Virus record (IMG/VR): IMGVR_UViG_3300020474_000001
Coordinates: 124,001-188,000 of that record
Origin: a virus
Length of the DNA: 64,000 bases
Reading direction: 5' to 3' (one strand)
The position numbers and the translations under genes are program-made. Below, in pieces: positions 17,145 through 26,681 of the stretch; within the stretch, counting starts at the first letter, position 1; each line of letters begins with the position of its first letter. Under the pieces are notes generated by a model. That model was given only the letters and a program-made list of their open reading frames with translations, had not been told where the DNA came from and did no database searches.

Positions 17145-17581
17145 TATCCTAGACCTGCATTAAATTTCATGAACTCAAGAGATGCATTTATTTGATATGA
17201 TCGATTGGCAATCATTTTAAGTATACTCATTATATATTCTAAAGTAACATCATAATATTTAATTTTCATCGAAAGTCCTGAGAGTTTATCATCTGCATCC
17301 AAATACTTTTGCATAGTTTCCTTATCTCTAATCTTTTTGGGAAATGGATTCTCTTGATAGACCTCTGGGTCTGCTTTCCCTGAATAGAATTCGTATCTTT
17401 CATGCCTTATATTTTTTCTCTGCTGTTCTGCTCTAGATTTAAGTAACATTATATTATTATACAAATCATGATATTTTGCATGAAGAACTGGAATGTTAAT
17501 TGCTTCAGTGTGAAGATTGTCCATATCCATCTTTGAATCCTTCTCCCACATTTTCTGAATCACTTCAAGATCAATGCTCAT
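17144..17581 (-). CDS. uvsY: UvsY recombination mediator
   Basis: UvsY loads UvsX recombinase onto gp32-covered single-stranded DNA. The 145-residue helical protein (T4: 137) starts with the typical L-x-x-IQKMWEKDSKMD and carries LHAKYHDLYNN and the basic K-x-RAEQQRKNIRHERYEFYSGKA segment of the family. Its start overlaps the upstream structural gene by ATGA, and it sits beside uvsW as in T4. Confidence 0.92.
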   Translation of the reverse strand: MSIDLEVIQKMWEKDSKMDMDNLHTEAINIPVLHAKYHDLYNNIMLLKSRAEQQRKNIRHERYEFYSGKADPEVYQENPFPKKIRDKETMQKYLDADDKLSGLSMKIKYYDVTLEYIMSILKMIANRSYQINASLEFMKFNAGLG

Positions 17582-18159
17582 AAGGGTCGCCCTTCTTTAT
17601 CGAGTATACTGTACATAGTATACTTGAAACCTACCTCTGCTGTAAAGTACTCGATATCTGTGTCAGTGGCATCAAACTCAAGTGTAGTTAATGTGTATGG
17701 AAATAGATCTTTGAAGTTTATTTCGAACTTTGGTGTAAAATTACTACCAAGAACTTGCAGAGTCCCATCAGAGTAAATGTTATGTCCAGATCCCCACTTT
17801 ACCTTAGTTTTTTTATATTCTTGTGTAAACATTAGAGATTCTCCTTCTTCATGGAGCTTTGAAAATTGTGTAGAATCTTCTGGGAATCCTAGTCCTCTTA
17901 TCCAGTTTTGTATCTCCAAATAATTCTCCAGATCTTCATCTACCATAAATCTAATATTTAAGTCACCAAACTCTACAATCTCACCTGGTTGTGGAATAGG
18001 TCTATAGTAATTTGGTTGCACTGTCGTGCCGAGTGATATATCTGGAATATTTGCTTTGTTGCAAAAGAATGCAACTTTAGGACTACGATTCAAAGAGAAT
18101 TTAAATCCTACTGGAGACAAAAAATTTCTATTTTCAATTTGTCTTGCAAAATTTGACAT
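17578..18159 (-). CDS. gp3: tail completion / tail-tube-fold protein (gp3-like)
   Basis: 193 residues with features of the T4 tail-tube family: N-terminal FKFSLNRSPKVAFFCNKANIPDISLG, then FGDLNIRFMVDEDLENYLEIQNWIRGLG, and a C-terminal beta-rich half ending in a short helix. In cyanophages the gene at this place, between gp23 and uvsY, is usually called gp3 (tail completion and sheath stabiliser). Similarity to gp19 suggests a tube-end protein. It is read from its own late promoter after the gp23 terminator. Confidence 0.6.
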   Translation of the reverse strand: MSNFARQIENRNFLSPVGFKFSLNRSPKVAFFCNKANIPDISLGTTVQPNYYRPIPQPGEIVEFGDLNIRFMVDEDLENYLEIQNWIRGLGFPEDSTQFSKLHEEGESLMFTQEYKKTKVKWGSGHNIYSDGTLQVLGSNFTPKFEINFKDLFPYTLTTLEFDATDTDIEYFTAEVGFKYTMYSILDKEGRPL

Positions 18160-18168
18160 TTTATTGAA

Positions 18169-18176
18169 TATTTATG
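18169..18176 (-). promoter_or_regulatory. late promoter CATAAATA
   Basis: T4-type late promoter on the minus strand, 10 bases before the ATG of the gp3-like gene and directly after the gp23 terminator T-tract. Confidence 0.65.
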
Positions 18177-18180
18177 GATA

Positions 18181-18206
18181 AAAAAAGAGGGTCTCGAAAG
18201 ACCCTC
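18181..18206 (-). terminator. Rho-independent terminator after gp23
   Basis: Minus-strand 8-bp stem GAGGGTCT / AGACCCTC closed by a TTCG tetraloop and followed by six T. It lies 33 bases past the gp23 stop. Confidence 0.92.
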
Positions 18207-18238
18207 AAACACTTCCTTCACACGGAAATTATATTATA

Positions 18239-19705
18239 TCACATAAGGTTCTTAACCATTACACGTCTGTAGTAACGGTTGGAGTTCATTGTCAGTCTTC
18301 CAAGACCTTGTGCGCCGTTAGCGGTATCTGGACCTTCAGCGAATGGGTTTGCTACCAGACCGTAACGGGTCTTGAAGCCAATCTTAGGCTGGAAGGTGTT
18401 CTCTCCAACTGCACGTACCATCTGCAGAGGTACATATGGGCAGTAGAACATGCCAGCGTCATAAGGTGAAGAACCCTTATAACCCATGACATAATACTGA
18501 GAACCATTTGCTCCAGGGTTTGAACCACCTGAATAAGGATCGATATATACGCGATACTTGCCTTGCAGAGTTCCTGCGAAGGTGCTACCGGTATCATCAA
18601 CGTTCAGGTTTGCGTTGAGTGCAGGTGTGTAATCGAGAACACCAGCCATGGTCAGTGCAGAAGCAACGTCTGCTGAGCACATGACGATGTTGCCCTTTCC
18701 GCGACGTGTTCTTTGTGCGATTGCGTTTGCATCACGCTCCATCTGGAACAGAAGACCCTTGAACTTCTCAACAGACCAACGACCGTTGGAGTCAACATCG
18801 AGGTCAAACAGACCAGCAGTTGCAACGTTGTGCTGTGCGCCAGGTTCAGCAACCTTATACAGAGTTCTGATGACTTCACGGTTGATTTCAGAAAGAATCT
18901 CAGTTGACAGAATGTTTGCCAACTCAGCTTCTGCATTCAAACCATGAATCGCCTTCAGATCCTGTGCAAGCTCAAGGCTGTATTCTGCCTTCAGTGCTCT
19001 GGACTTAGCAGTTACAGTGACCTTCTCGATTGAGAATGCCATCTGATTGAAGTGATCACCAGCTGCGCTTCCGAGTGCCTCAGAATCTGCAGTTCCCATG
19101 CCCTGACCAGCGTTATACTGAATTTGCTGTGCTCTTTGTGCAGCAGCATCAGCACCAACTGGGTTCAGAACGTTGGGGTTGGATCCGGACTGTGCAGTTG
19201 TGCCGAATCCAGCATTTGCTCCATCGGAACCTGCAACATATCCACCCTGGGTGATATCAAATCCTGCATCCTGACCAGAGAATGCTGAATCAACTTCATC
19301 GAAGAATGTCTCTCTTCCGGATTGATCTTCATAGCGTGAACGCATTGCGAAGATAAGTCCAGTAGGACCGTTCATAGGCTGAACGCCTGCCAGGTCATAA
19401 GCGACCAGGTTAGGCATTGAACGTCTGATCAGTGAGATCAGAACGGGGTCGAAACCTGCAACAGGACCTGCTGCAGCAGCATCACCAGAGAAACCAGCGG
19501 ATGCTCCGCTGTTGGTGTGCATGTTTGGTGTTTCTGTGAGCATTGAAGTGCCGCCTTCAAATGCAGCTTGCTCACGGAGGAATTTTTCTTGGTTTTCGAG
19601 CAGGACGGCAGTAACTGCCTTACGGTGGGAATCCTGGATAGGATCAAGACCCTCATGATTGAGGAGAGGTGCCCACTTTTCCTGCAGATGCTCTGAATGG
19701 AACAT
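18239..19705 (-). CDS. gp23: major capsid protein gp23
   Basis: The hexamer-forming shell protein. The 488 residues contain the gp23 landmarks: LISLIRRSMPNLVAYDLAGVQPM near residue 87, IEKVTVTAKSRALKAEYSLELAQDLKA near 220, and LSTEILSEINREV. They also contain the C-terminal PLQMVRAVGENTFQPKIGFKTRYG. A prohead cleavage site for gp21 is expected after the first 60-70 residues. G+C is locally higher than in neighbouring genes, as is common for highly expressed capsid genes. A strong terminator follows. I did not find a canonical late promoter immediately upstream. Confidence 0.98.
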   Translation of the reverse strand: MFHSEHLQEKWAPLLNHEGLDPIQDSHRKAVTAVLLENQEKFLREQAAFEGGTSMLTETPNMHTNSGASAGFSGDAAAAGPVAGFDPVLISLIRRSMPNLVAYDLAGVQPMNGPTGLIFAMRSRYEDQSGRETFFDEVDSAFSGQDAGFDITQGGYVAGSDGANAGFGTTAQSGSNPNVLNPVGADAAAQRAQQIQYNAGQGMGTADSEALGSAAGDHFNQMAFSIEKVTVTAKSRALKAEYSLELAQDLKAIHGLNAEAELANILSTEILSEINREVIRTLYKVAEPGAQHNVATAGLFDLDVDSNGRWSVEKFKGLLFQMERDANAIAQRTRRGKGNIVMCSADVASALTMAGVLDYTPALNANLNVDDTGSTFAGTLQGKYRVYIDPYSGGSNPGANGSQYYVMGYKGSSPYDAGMFYCPYVPLQMVRAVGENTFQPKIGFKTRYGLVANPFAEGPDTANGAQGLGRLTMNSNRYYRRVMVKNLM

Positions 19706-19754
19706 TTGCGTTTACCTTTGTGTGACGTTTACGGTTTGATTTAATAAATCAGTT

Positions 19755-20954
19755 TCAGTTTCTTACTGTACTTCCCAGTGCTCTGACATATGCATTCATC
19801 GAACCAGTATATTGCTGGTGATCGTTGCTTACACCTTCAGAAAGGGTTTCAGTTGTTGTTGATGCAGACTGTTTCTTAGGGGCAAAATATGCTTCCTTTA
19901 AAGTCTCCAACTTTTCACGATATTGGGTTTCACTTTCAAACTCTACACTTTCGGCAAGTGAGGCGAGCTTCTCTTTCTGTGTCTGTGCAAGACCTTCAGA
20001 GACTTGATCTACTATTCCATCAGCAACAGACTCGGAGAGACGTTGGTTGAGGGAAACATTTTTCTCAATCTGCTCGTTGAGTTTATTCTCCATTTCATCA
20101 AGTTTATTTACCATGCTATTGAGAACATCATATTTATCTTCAGGGATTTCTACATAATGTGCTTCAAAAAGATCCTTCATGCCTGAGAGGAAACTCTCAG
20201 TCATGTCAATCTTCAGACCTTTTTCGATGCTGATCATGTTCTCAGTGAACCACTCATCAGCAACATACTCAAGGTAAGAATCCACTCTTTCAGTGAGTGA
20301 ACTCTTCATAACTGCAACTTCTTCTTCAAATGCTGCCTCATACTTCTGAGTCAGCTTCTCGTTCAATTGATCGATCTTAGAATTGATTGCAGCTTCAAAA
20401 ATTGTTTTTGCTTTATCTTGGAATTCTTCTGAGAGTTCCTCACCTTCAAACAATGCATTGACATCTTCTTCAATGCTGTATTCAACAGTGATTTCTTCTT
20501 CAGAAACTTCTTCGCCTTCTTCTTCAGTTTCTTCGTAAGTAGCTTTCTTCTTCTTTGGCTTGCTACCGCATGATCCTTCTTCAAGTTCATCTTCGGCAAC
20601 TACTTCGCCTTCGACCTGAGTCTCTTCAGATTCCACTTCAGATTCTTCAGATTCTACTTCTTCTGGAAGAGCGTTTTTCTTATCCAAGGTTGGCATTGGG
20701 TCAGCAGCCTTTGCTCCCTTTGTGATAATATCTTTGACTTGCTTAAGGGTTGCTGAAGCATCTTTGAACTTTGCAGAGTCATCGTCTGGCTTATAGTTCT
20801 CAGGTGTTGGACCACCAAGATCTTCAATAGCCCCCAGTTGTGTTCCGGGATCTGCCATTTTTGGCATTGGTTCAGCAGGTTTTGCACCAGCATTTACAGC
20901 AGTCTTGGACTGCTTTGTGCTTACTTCCATTTCTTGTAAATCTCCACTGGACAT
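19755..20954 (-). CDS. gp22: prohead core scaffolding protein gp22
   Basis: Forms the internal core on which the capsid assembles and is digested by gp21. The 399-residue protein (T4: 269) has an unstructured N-terminal half rich in Glu, Pro and Lys, with long acidic runs and a GSCGSKPKKKK patch near residue 130. A long helical, coiled-coil second half spans about residues 160-360. The extended acidic N-terminus is typical of cyanophages. A GGGAGAA ribosome site precedes the ATG. Confidence 0.85.
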   Translation of the reverse strand: MSSGDLQEMEVSTKQSKTAVNAGAKPAEPMPKMADPGTQLGAIEDLGGPTPENYKPDDDSAKFKDASATLKQVKDIITKGAKAADPMPTLDKKNALPEEVESEESEVESEETQVEGEVVAEDELEEGSCGSKPKKKKATYEETEEEGEEVSEEEITVEYSIEEDVNALFEGEELSEEFQDKAKTIFEAAINSKIDQLNEKLTQKYEAAFEEEVAVMKSSLTERVDSYLEYVADEWFTENMISIEKGLKIDMTESFLSGMKDLFEAHYVEIPEDKYDVLNSMVNKLDEMENKLNEQIEKNVSLNQRLSESVADGIVDQVSEGLAQTQKEKLASLAESVEFESETQYREKLETLKEAYFAPKKQSASTTTETLSEGVSNDHQQYTGSMNAYVRALGSTVRN

Positions 20955-20988
20955 GTTTATTCTCCCAATTTAACCTTTGGATAATCTA

Positions 20989-20996
20989 TATTTATT
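20989..20996 (-). promoter_or_regulatory. late promoter AATAAATA
   Basis: T4-type late motif on the minus strand, 35 bases upstream of the gp22 ATG. Confidence 0.5.
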
Positions 20997-21003
20997 TAGT
21001 AAT

Positions 21004-21654
21004 TTAAAGTTTTGATATAAAATCTTCAAAGAGACCTAACTTATATTCGTCAAGCAATCTTTGATCAACTAATGTATTTATTTTCTTTTTAGTATTCTGT
21101 GCCAATTGTTCACGAAGAATACCACCATCCCAAACCCACTCTCTTCCTTCCATAATTCCATTAACAAATGCATCTGGAGCAGATGGGTCTGCAACAATAT
21201 CAGCAGCAGTTGCTAACTGAAAATCTTCACCAACCTCTTTATATCCATCTTTTGTCTCTCTTAATGAACCAATACCACGAGAAGAGACGCCAAGAGTTAC
21301 ACCCTCTTTTAACAGAGATTCTGCAATTTTACCCATAGGTGTTGAAAGAATTTGTGCCTTTCCAATAAAATTGTTACCCTCTCTATGAAGACCTACAATT
21401 TTATGAGAAACTCTATCAAGATTGATTGTTGGTCCATCTGGATGACCAAGCTCACCTAGAGCACGACCTTTATTAATGTAAGATTCTGTGTAACGTCCTA
21501 CCTCAGGTTCCATTACATTCATTCTATACATTCTTCCATTTCTATTCTTCATTTCTGTTTGAAGAAATGGTCCTTGAATAAAGAGTGTTTTTTTGCCATT
21601 TACATTTTCAGTAATGACTTCTATGTTCTCTATCTCTTCTCTAATTAGTTTCAT
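21004..21654 (-). CDS. gp21: prohead maturation protease gp21
   Basis: A serine protease of the herpesvirus-assemblin-like fold that cleaves gp22, gp23 and core proteins during head maturation. The 216 residues (T4: 212) contain FIQGPFLQTE, the RALGELGHPDGP-x-INLDRVSH catalytic-histidine block (near residue 66) and the GVSSRG serine motif (near 122). The start lies four bases from the upstream gene. Confidence 0.93.
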   Translation of the reverse strand: MKLIREEIENIEVITENVNGKKTLFIQGPFLQTEMKNRNGRMYRMNVMEPEVGRYTESYINKGRALGELGHPDGPTINLDRVSHKIVGLHREGNNFIGKAQILSTPMGKIAESLLKEGVTLGVSSRGIGSLRETKDGYKEVGEDFQLATAADIVADPSAPDAFVNGIMEGREWVWDGGILREQLAQNTKKKINTLVDQRLLDEYKLGLFEDFISKL

Positions 21655-21658
21655 TTTT

Positions 21659-21919
21659 TTAGTTTGTAAATCCTACTTTTGCTCCTTTCAATGATGCACT
21701 GCACCAAATGGAGTATGTTGGTTTCTTTTCAATAAATTCAACTGAATTTGCCATTATGGTAATAGATACAGATTCTGCATCATCATTAATCATGGTCAAA
21801 GTTTCTGAAGAAGATGTAGAATTTACTACTCTAACTACAGTTGCAGAATCAAAAGTGCTTGCAGAATTACTTGCTGTTGGGACTGTTATTTCGTCCCCAA
21901 TCATCAATGTTCTATTCAT
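21659..21919 (-). CDS. small beta-rich protein between gp67-like and gp21
   Basis: 86 residues from the ATG at 21919 with CTGGAG as ribosome site. A TTG-started longer reading overlaps the upstream gene and is unlikely. Ser/Thr-rich short strands with IGDEITVPTA and TVVRVVNSTSSSETLTM suggest a small beta barrel. It sits in the prohead cluster where T4 has gp68, but I see no similarity to gp68. The function is unknown. Confidence 0.6.
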   Translation of the reverse strand: MNRTLMIGDEITVPTASNSASTFDSATVVRVVNSTSSSETLTMINDDAESVSITIMANSVEFIEKKPTYSIWCSASLKGAKVGFTN

Positions 21920-22085
21920 CTCCAGTTTCCTCCTGTTCTGCTCCCACTTCAAAAGTAGTTTTTGCTACCATTGGTTGAAATGCATCAACCCTTTGAGTTG
22001 CTTTTTGGAATAAAAGCTCTTTAATAGAATCGCTCACTTGGGAGGGTGACTCATCCCGTGAAATCATATCTAATAGCTCATCCAT
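21912..22085 (-). CDS. prohead core protein, gp67-like
   Basis: A 57-residue gene between the portal gene and gp21, the position of gp67 in T4. The sequence begins MDELLDMISRDE, continues with a helix SDSIKELLFQKATQRVDAF and ends in an acidic tail (GAEQEETGDE). This is the same layout as gp67, a helix followed by an acidic tail. It overlaps the next ATG by eight bases. The assignment rests on position and composition. Confidence 0.6.
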   Translation of the reverse strand: MDELLDMISRDESPSQVSDSIKELLFQKATQRVDAFQPMVAKTTFEVGAEQEETGDE

Positions 22086-22118
22086 AGTTATAAAATATTA
22101 AAGTTTACTAACAGTTAT

Positions 22119-23825
22119 TTATATCTCACCGCCCTTGGGCATTTCTGGTGCTTTTGTTGCTCTTGCTTGTTGTTCTAAATCTGGTTCTGCCGGGACTTCA
22201 CCCAACTGCCCACCATCTCCGGCAGCTGCTGGATCTGCTGACATCGATGCATCTAAAGGCATTCCAGTTTCTGGATCTACTGGTTGATTTGGATCAGGAA
22301 TAACACCATCTCTAATTTCTTTCTCGATAATCTTATCCTGCTCATAAATTTCCTCATCAGTCTGACGAAGAATCTTTCTACGCACATAATCCTGAGAAAA
22401 ATATTTCCCAACATATGGTTGAGCAGTTTCAAGAAGACCAAACCTATCTTGCATTAGTTCAGATTCTTTCAGTTCTGAGAAGTGATTATCATATAAGAAG
22501 TCAAATTGAATATGCTCCTTCATTCTTTCCCAGTCTTCTGGAGTAACTACATTTTTAAGAATTAACTGAGTTCTCAAAATGTCATGAAACATATTAGAGA
22601 ATCTCTTTCTTAGACGACCAACAAATTTTGTAAATTTTAACTCATCCCTAAGGATTTCAGATGATCTACCCAAATTAAATCCACCTTCTCCGTCCATACG
22701 CGACGGCGGAACATTAAGGGACCTGTAAAGTTTTTTCTTAAAGTACTCAATATCTGTGATTTCTCCGAGGTTTTGACCTCCAGGCAGAGTAGTAATTTCA
22801 GTTCCACGTCCTCCCTCTCTTCTAGGAAGCCAGAAGTCCTCAAGCATAGACATGAACTTTTTATCATCTCTGATCTCTCCTGTTGATGCATCATATACTA
22901 ATTTATTACGATATCTCATCATAACGTCGCGCAGATATTGTTCTGCTTTTACTTTAGGAAGATTGCCTACATCAATGTAAAAAATACGACGCTCTGGTGC
23001 TCTTGATAATCTGTAAATTACAAGACTATCTTCAATCATTCGAAGTTGATTGAGTGCCTTGATTGACTTATGAATATAAGATAATGTAGTTCCTTTATTT
23101 CTATCTACAAGACCTGATGTGCAATATGCAATAGAATCCTTTGCAATCCGTATGCCACGGGTTGTATTTGTTTGCATCGGATTTCCAGTTCCAGTTGTCT
23201 TTGGATTGTAGATGAAATATTCTTCAATCTCTGGAAAATTATATGCCATTGGATCTTCATCCATTAGCATATTTTTAGTTACTAATTGATCATACTTATC
23301 TTTTTCTTTCTTCTTTTGCTGCCTGACATATCGCATTTTCATTGGATCGATATATCTAAGCTCTTGAATTCCTTCTTCTGGTTTCTTTAAATCGATGATT
23401 TTATGATAATAAAGTCTTCCATCGACGTACCAGTTTCTATAAATTTCATGAGATTTTTTTTGAAAATCAAGCATATCTAAAATGTGCTTGAACTCTTCTC
23501 TAATTGTCTTTTTTATGCCATCACTTACATTTAAATTTGATAGTTCAATTTCAATTGGACTATTATTTTGGTCAGATACAATAGCTTCATTTACAATGTC
23601 TTCAATTGCAGTATCTACTTCTGGATGAAGAGACATCTCACGATATCTCTTAATTAGATCAAATTCGGTTTTATATACACCCTCAATATCAACATAAGAT
23701 CCAAAAAATCCACTGCTCATATAGTGGTCAACCCCGTCCTCATTATTTGGAGGAACGGGGGAAACCGCTGACTTACTCAGCTTGTCTTCATTATTATCAA
23801 TTGAAAAACCAAAAAGCCTTGCCAT
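22119..23825 (-). CDS. gp20: portal vertex protein gp20
   Basis: The dodecameric portal through which DNA is packaged and on which the head assembles. The 568 residues (T4: 524) carry the standard blocks used for cyanophage gp20 typing: HPEVDTAIEDIVNEAIV near residue 72, IREEFKHILDMLDF near 110, LRYIDPMKMRYVRQ near 155, NVPPSRMDGE near 365. They end in a disordered Pro/Asp/Ala-rich tail. An exact TATAAATA late promoter lies 24 bases upstream. Confidence 0.97.
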   Translation of the reverse strand: MARLFGFSIDNNEDKLSKSAVSPVPPNNEDGVDHYMSSGFFGSYVDIEGVYKTEFDLIKRYREMSLHPEVDTAIEDIVNEAIVSDQNNSPIEIELSNLNVSDGIKKTIREEFKHILDMLDFQKKSHEIYRNWYVDGRLYYHKIIDLKKPEEGIQELRYIDPMKMRYVRQQKKKEKDKYDQLVTKNMLMDEDPMAYNFPEIEEYFIYNPKTTGTGNPMQTNTTRGIRIAKDSIAYCTSGLVDRNKGTTLSYIHKSIKALNQLRMIEDSLVIYRLSRAPERRIFYIDVGNLPKVKAEQYLRDVMMRYRNKLVYDASTGEIRDDKKFMSMLEDFWLPRREGGRGTEITTLPGGQNLGEITDIEYFKKKLYRSLNVPPSRMDGEGGFNLGRSSEILRDELKFTKFVGRLRKRFSNMFHDILRTQLILKNVVTPEDWERMKEHIQFDFLYDNHFSELKESELMQDRFGLLETAQPYVGKYFSQDYVRRKILRQTDEEIYEQDKIIEKEIRDGVIPDPNQPVDPETGMPLDASMSADPAAAGDGGQLGEVPAEPDLEQQARATKAPEMPKGGEI

Positions 23826-23848
23826 TATTTAAATAATTTGTTTTCTAC

Positions 23849-23856
23849 TATTTATA
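23849..23856 (-). promoter_or_regulatory. late promoter TATAAATA (exact consensus)
   Basis: Perfect T4 late promoter on the minus strand, 24 bases before the gp20 ATG, flanked by AC and GT. Confidence 0.8.
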
Positions 23857-23866
23857 GTATCAAAAA

Positions 23867-24442
23867 TCAGGTAGATTCAGCTTTTGTAACATCCTCTGGA
23901 GTCCAGTAGTTGACTTGCATCTCTACCTGGAATTCTTCGATCGCATTTGTGCTTTCATAATTTAACTGAATTGCACCCAGACTAATTGGGAATATATCAT
24001 GGAAAGTATATGTTGCAAGAACTTTAAGACCTGATCCCTCTGCTGCAGTTTCTGTAGTTTCTTTTCTTCCAAGTTGCTTCACTTTTGCAGTTTCCATATA
24101 ACTTCCTGGTTTTGATAGACCAGAAGCATCTGCATATTGTGCAATTCTCTGCATCCATCCTTCAAAATATTTTCTAATTTTATAATCCTCATCATTAATG
24201 ACTGTTATAGTCCAAGTCTCAAATGTTCTGTCACCAGCAACTTTGAGAATTCTGCCTCTAAATGGAACATCGATAGATGCTACTGTAGATGCAGGGATTT
24301 GAGCAGCTTTGCACAAATATTGAAAATCTGCTTTGGTTTCCGCATCATCAATTGAAGTCATTTCTACTTGGAATAGATTGGGGCGAGCTCCCCCACCCTT
24401 TAATCTCGACTTAAAATCTACGATAGAATGTTTTGATGCCAT
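23867..24442 (-). CDS. gp19: tail tube protein gp19
   Basis: The hexamer-ring protein of the inner tail tube. The 191 residues (T4: 163) include ARPNLFQVEMTSI, the LCKAAQIPASTVASIDVPFRGR block, FETWTITVINDEDYKIRKYFEGWM and a C-terminal HDIFPISLG segment. All are typical of T4-like tube proteins. AAAGGAG lies eight bases before the ATG. The gap to gp18 is 35 bases. Confidence 0.95.
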   Translation of the reverse strand: MASKHSIVDFKSRLKGGGARPNLFQVEMTSIDDAETKADFQYLCKAAQIPASTVASIDVPFRGRILKVAGDRTFETWTITVINDEDYKIRKYFEGWMQRIAQYADASGLSKPGSYMETAKVKQLGRKETTETAAEGSGLKVLATYTFHDIFPISLGAIQLNYESTNAIEEFQVEMQVNYWTPEDVTKAEST

Positions 24443-24477
24443 GGTTCTTTTCTCCTTTGTTAGTTTTTAATTTATGA

Positions 24478-26604
24478 TCAAGCTCTACCAGTCACTTCTT
24501 CAAAACTTACACCAGTTCGTGTAGCAACAAAGGTTAGAGTTATATAATTGATTGATTTAAGTGGTTTCAGGAAAATGTCAGCTCTAAACTCATTATTATC
24601 AATTACATCTGGAGTATTGTTTGTAGAGTCACAAACAACTACGAAATCAGATAATCCTCTATTTGATTGAACATCACGAAGATATGGTTCAACAATATTC
24701 AAGAATGAAGATCTTGTGAGTTCATCATTGAGTTCAAATAATTGAGCTTGTGCTGCACTTTCAAGTGCTTGCTCGATCGTTAAGAATAAACGGCGAACAT
24801 TGATTCTGTCAAAGGCAGAGGGGTAAGAAAGGGCAGTCTTATCTCCAAATAAGAATGTTCCTTTTCCAGATTGTGTTACAAAAGAATTAATTCTCTGTGG
24901 ATAAAGTCTATCTCTCTGTGACTTAGATGGATTATATGCAAGTTTGATTGCATTGTTGAGAACACCTCTATTTTCTCCAGCAGGAGAGAACCATGGGAAC
25001 GACTCTAAATTTGTGCGAGCCATAATACCAGCTACATCGGCATTACATGCAATATAACGGAATTTATTATTAAATCTATCATAGGTGTACTTATATCCAC
25101 TATCAAATACTGCATAAGATGATGATGCAATAGATCCAAAATATGAGATTAGATTATCGGTTTGTACCTCTGGGTTTGATTGACCAACCAAATCGGAGTA
25201 GTGTGGTCCAACAACTGCCATACAATCTTTTCTTTGCTCAGCAATTGAAATTATATAATTTGCTTTTGCCTGAGATTCAAATCTATCAATAAGACCTGGT
25301 CCCATGATGACAAAGTCTAGTGAGATTGCTTCATCGAGGAAAAGACTATATGAATTCATCAAATCTGATAGTGTGGCATCCATACCACCATCTGATGAAT
25401 AATCTTCTCCACCACTAAATGTGAATGTCAAATTACCTGCAGATTTAAATACACTACCTTGTGCATTTTCTCCCCATTCTGCAGAAGTTGGAGTATATCC
25501 AGTAGAAAATGATGTGGCAACTTTATTGATACTCTTGCCACCACAGTAGATATTTTCTGAAAAATCAGCTAAGTATGTTTTAAAGTAATTTTTCTGAGGA
25601 GCATTTGAAGAAGAAGTAGAATCCTTTGCTTTAGAAAGACCGAGGTGCTTCTCCAAAATAGACCCACGAACACCAGTTACAGTTCCCAAATCATCAACAA
25701 CTACGACGTGCATACTATCGCTCTTTCCTTGTCTGGAAAGAACATAGTTGTTTGATGTTGGTTTTGGTGCTATTGATTTCCAGTATATTGTATTGTTAGT
25801 CAAACTTAAAGTTTGATTATCATACCAGTCAGAGACAGATTCTACACTTGAAGAACCTGCAGTTGATCCAGAATTATCTACAAATGTTACATTTGCACTG
25901 GAGGAGAATGCTGCATAGTTGCTCATTGGAATATAATCCATGGCAGTTTCTTCTCCAGAGCTGGATACTCTAGATACAACTTTTACTGTGATCGTAGAAT
26001 CAGATGATGCAGAATCATTCACCGAGGTAATAATACCTTTGATGTGACCACTAAATGGTGTTGTTGATCCTGAACCAGGAATAACTGCATTGCTTATTGG
26101 TGCAGTAACTCCATATCCAACAGCAGCTCCAGCAGATCCAAGATCATCTGTATTGATTCCAATGATTTGATCTGCAAAATCATCAACAACACAGACCTTC
26201 ATTCCATTTGCCCAGGTTCCTGGATTTTTTGCAATGAAACTGTAATCACTAGCATCTGTGTGATACAACTGATAATCATCATAGTTTTTAATAGTCGATG
26301 ACACACCAGCATCATTTGCATTCTTAAGGTTGCTTCCTGATGTTCTAATAATCGACATATTTCCCCCGTAAGAGAGATATGTTGATGCACTCATCCAATA
26401 TTCAAATTGACTATCATTTTCACTTGGTTTTCCAAAAACTGAAATCAGATCTTTCTCACTTGAAATATTGATAGGTTCGTCTACTGGTCCAATTGAAAAT
26501 GGTCCAGCAAATGCTCCTGTGATATCAACTACATTATCAACTCTACCAACCGTTAGATCAATTTCTCTTGAAACTAATCCTGGAGATAATTGTGGAGTTG
26601 CCAT
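24478..26604 (-). CDS. gp18: contractile tail sheath protein gp18
   Basis: The sheath subunit that contracts to drive the tube through the cell envelope. The 708 residues (T4: 659) begin with LSPGLVSREIDLTVG and AGPFSIGPVDEP, and end with the conserved sheath domain: FGDKTAL, FDRINVRRLFLTIEQALE, and LKPLKSINYITLTFVATRTGVSFEE. The variable middle is Ser-rich and protrudes in related sheaths. A late promoter and CGGAGAA ribosome site precede it. Confidence 0.97.
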   Translation of the reverse strand: MATPQLSPGLVSREIDLTVGRVDNVVDITGAFAGPFSIGPVDEPINISSEKDLISVFGKPSENDSQFEYWMSASTYLSYGGNMSIIRTSGSNLKNANDAGVSSTIKNYDDYQLYHTDASDYSFIAKNPGTWANGMKVCVVDDFADQIIGINTDDLGSAGAAVGYGVTAPISNAVIPGSGSTTPFSGHIKGIITSVNDSASSDSTITVKVVSRVSSSGEETAMDYIPMSNYAAFSSSANVTFVDNSGSTAGSSSVESVSDWYDNQTLSLTNNTIYWKSIAPKPTSNNYVLSRQGKSDSMHVVVVDDLGTVTGVRGSILEKHLGLSKAKDSTSSSNAPQKNYFKTYLADFSENIYCGGKSINKVATSFSTGYTPTSAEWGENAQGSVFKSAGNLTFTFSGGEDYSSDGGMDATLSDLMNSYSLFLDEAISLDFVIMGPGLIDRFESQAKANYIISIAEQRKDCMAVVGPHYSDLVGQSNPEVQTDNLISYFGSIASSSYAVFDSGYKYTYDRFNNKFRYIACNADVAGIMARTNLESFPWFSPAGENRGVLNNAIKLAYNPSKSQRDRLYPQRINSFVTQSGKGTFLFGDKTALSYPSAFDRINVRRLFLTIEQALESAAQAQLFELNDELTRSSFLNIVEPYLRDVQSNRGLSDFVVVCDSTNNTPDVIDNNEFRADIFLKPLKSINYITLTFVATRTGVSFEEVTGRA

Positions 26605-26637
26605 TTGTTTCTCCGTTAACTATATTAAACTAAAAAT

Positions 26638-26645
26638 TATTTATT
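26638..26645 (-). promoter_or_regulatory. late promoter AATAAATA
   Basis: Late motif on the minus strand 34 bases upstream of the gp18 ATG. Confidence 0.6.
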
Positions 26646-26681
26646 AAAAGGACAAGTTTCAACGGGGAAACTAGACGTGAA

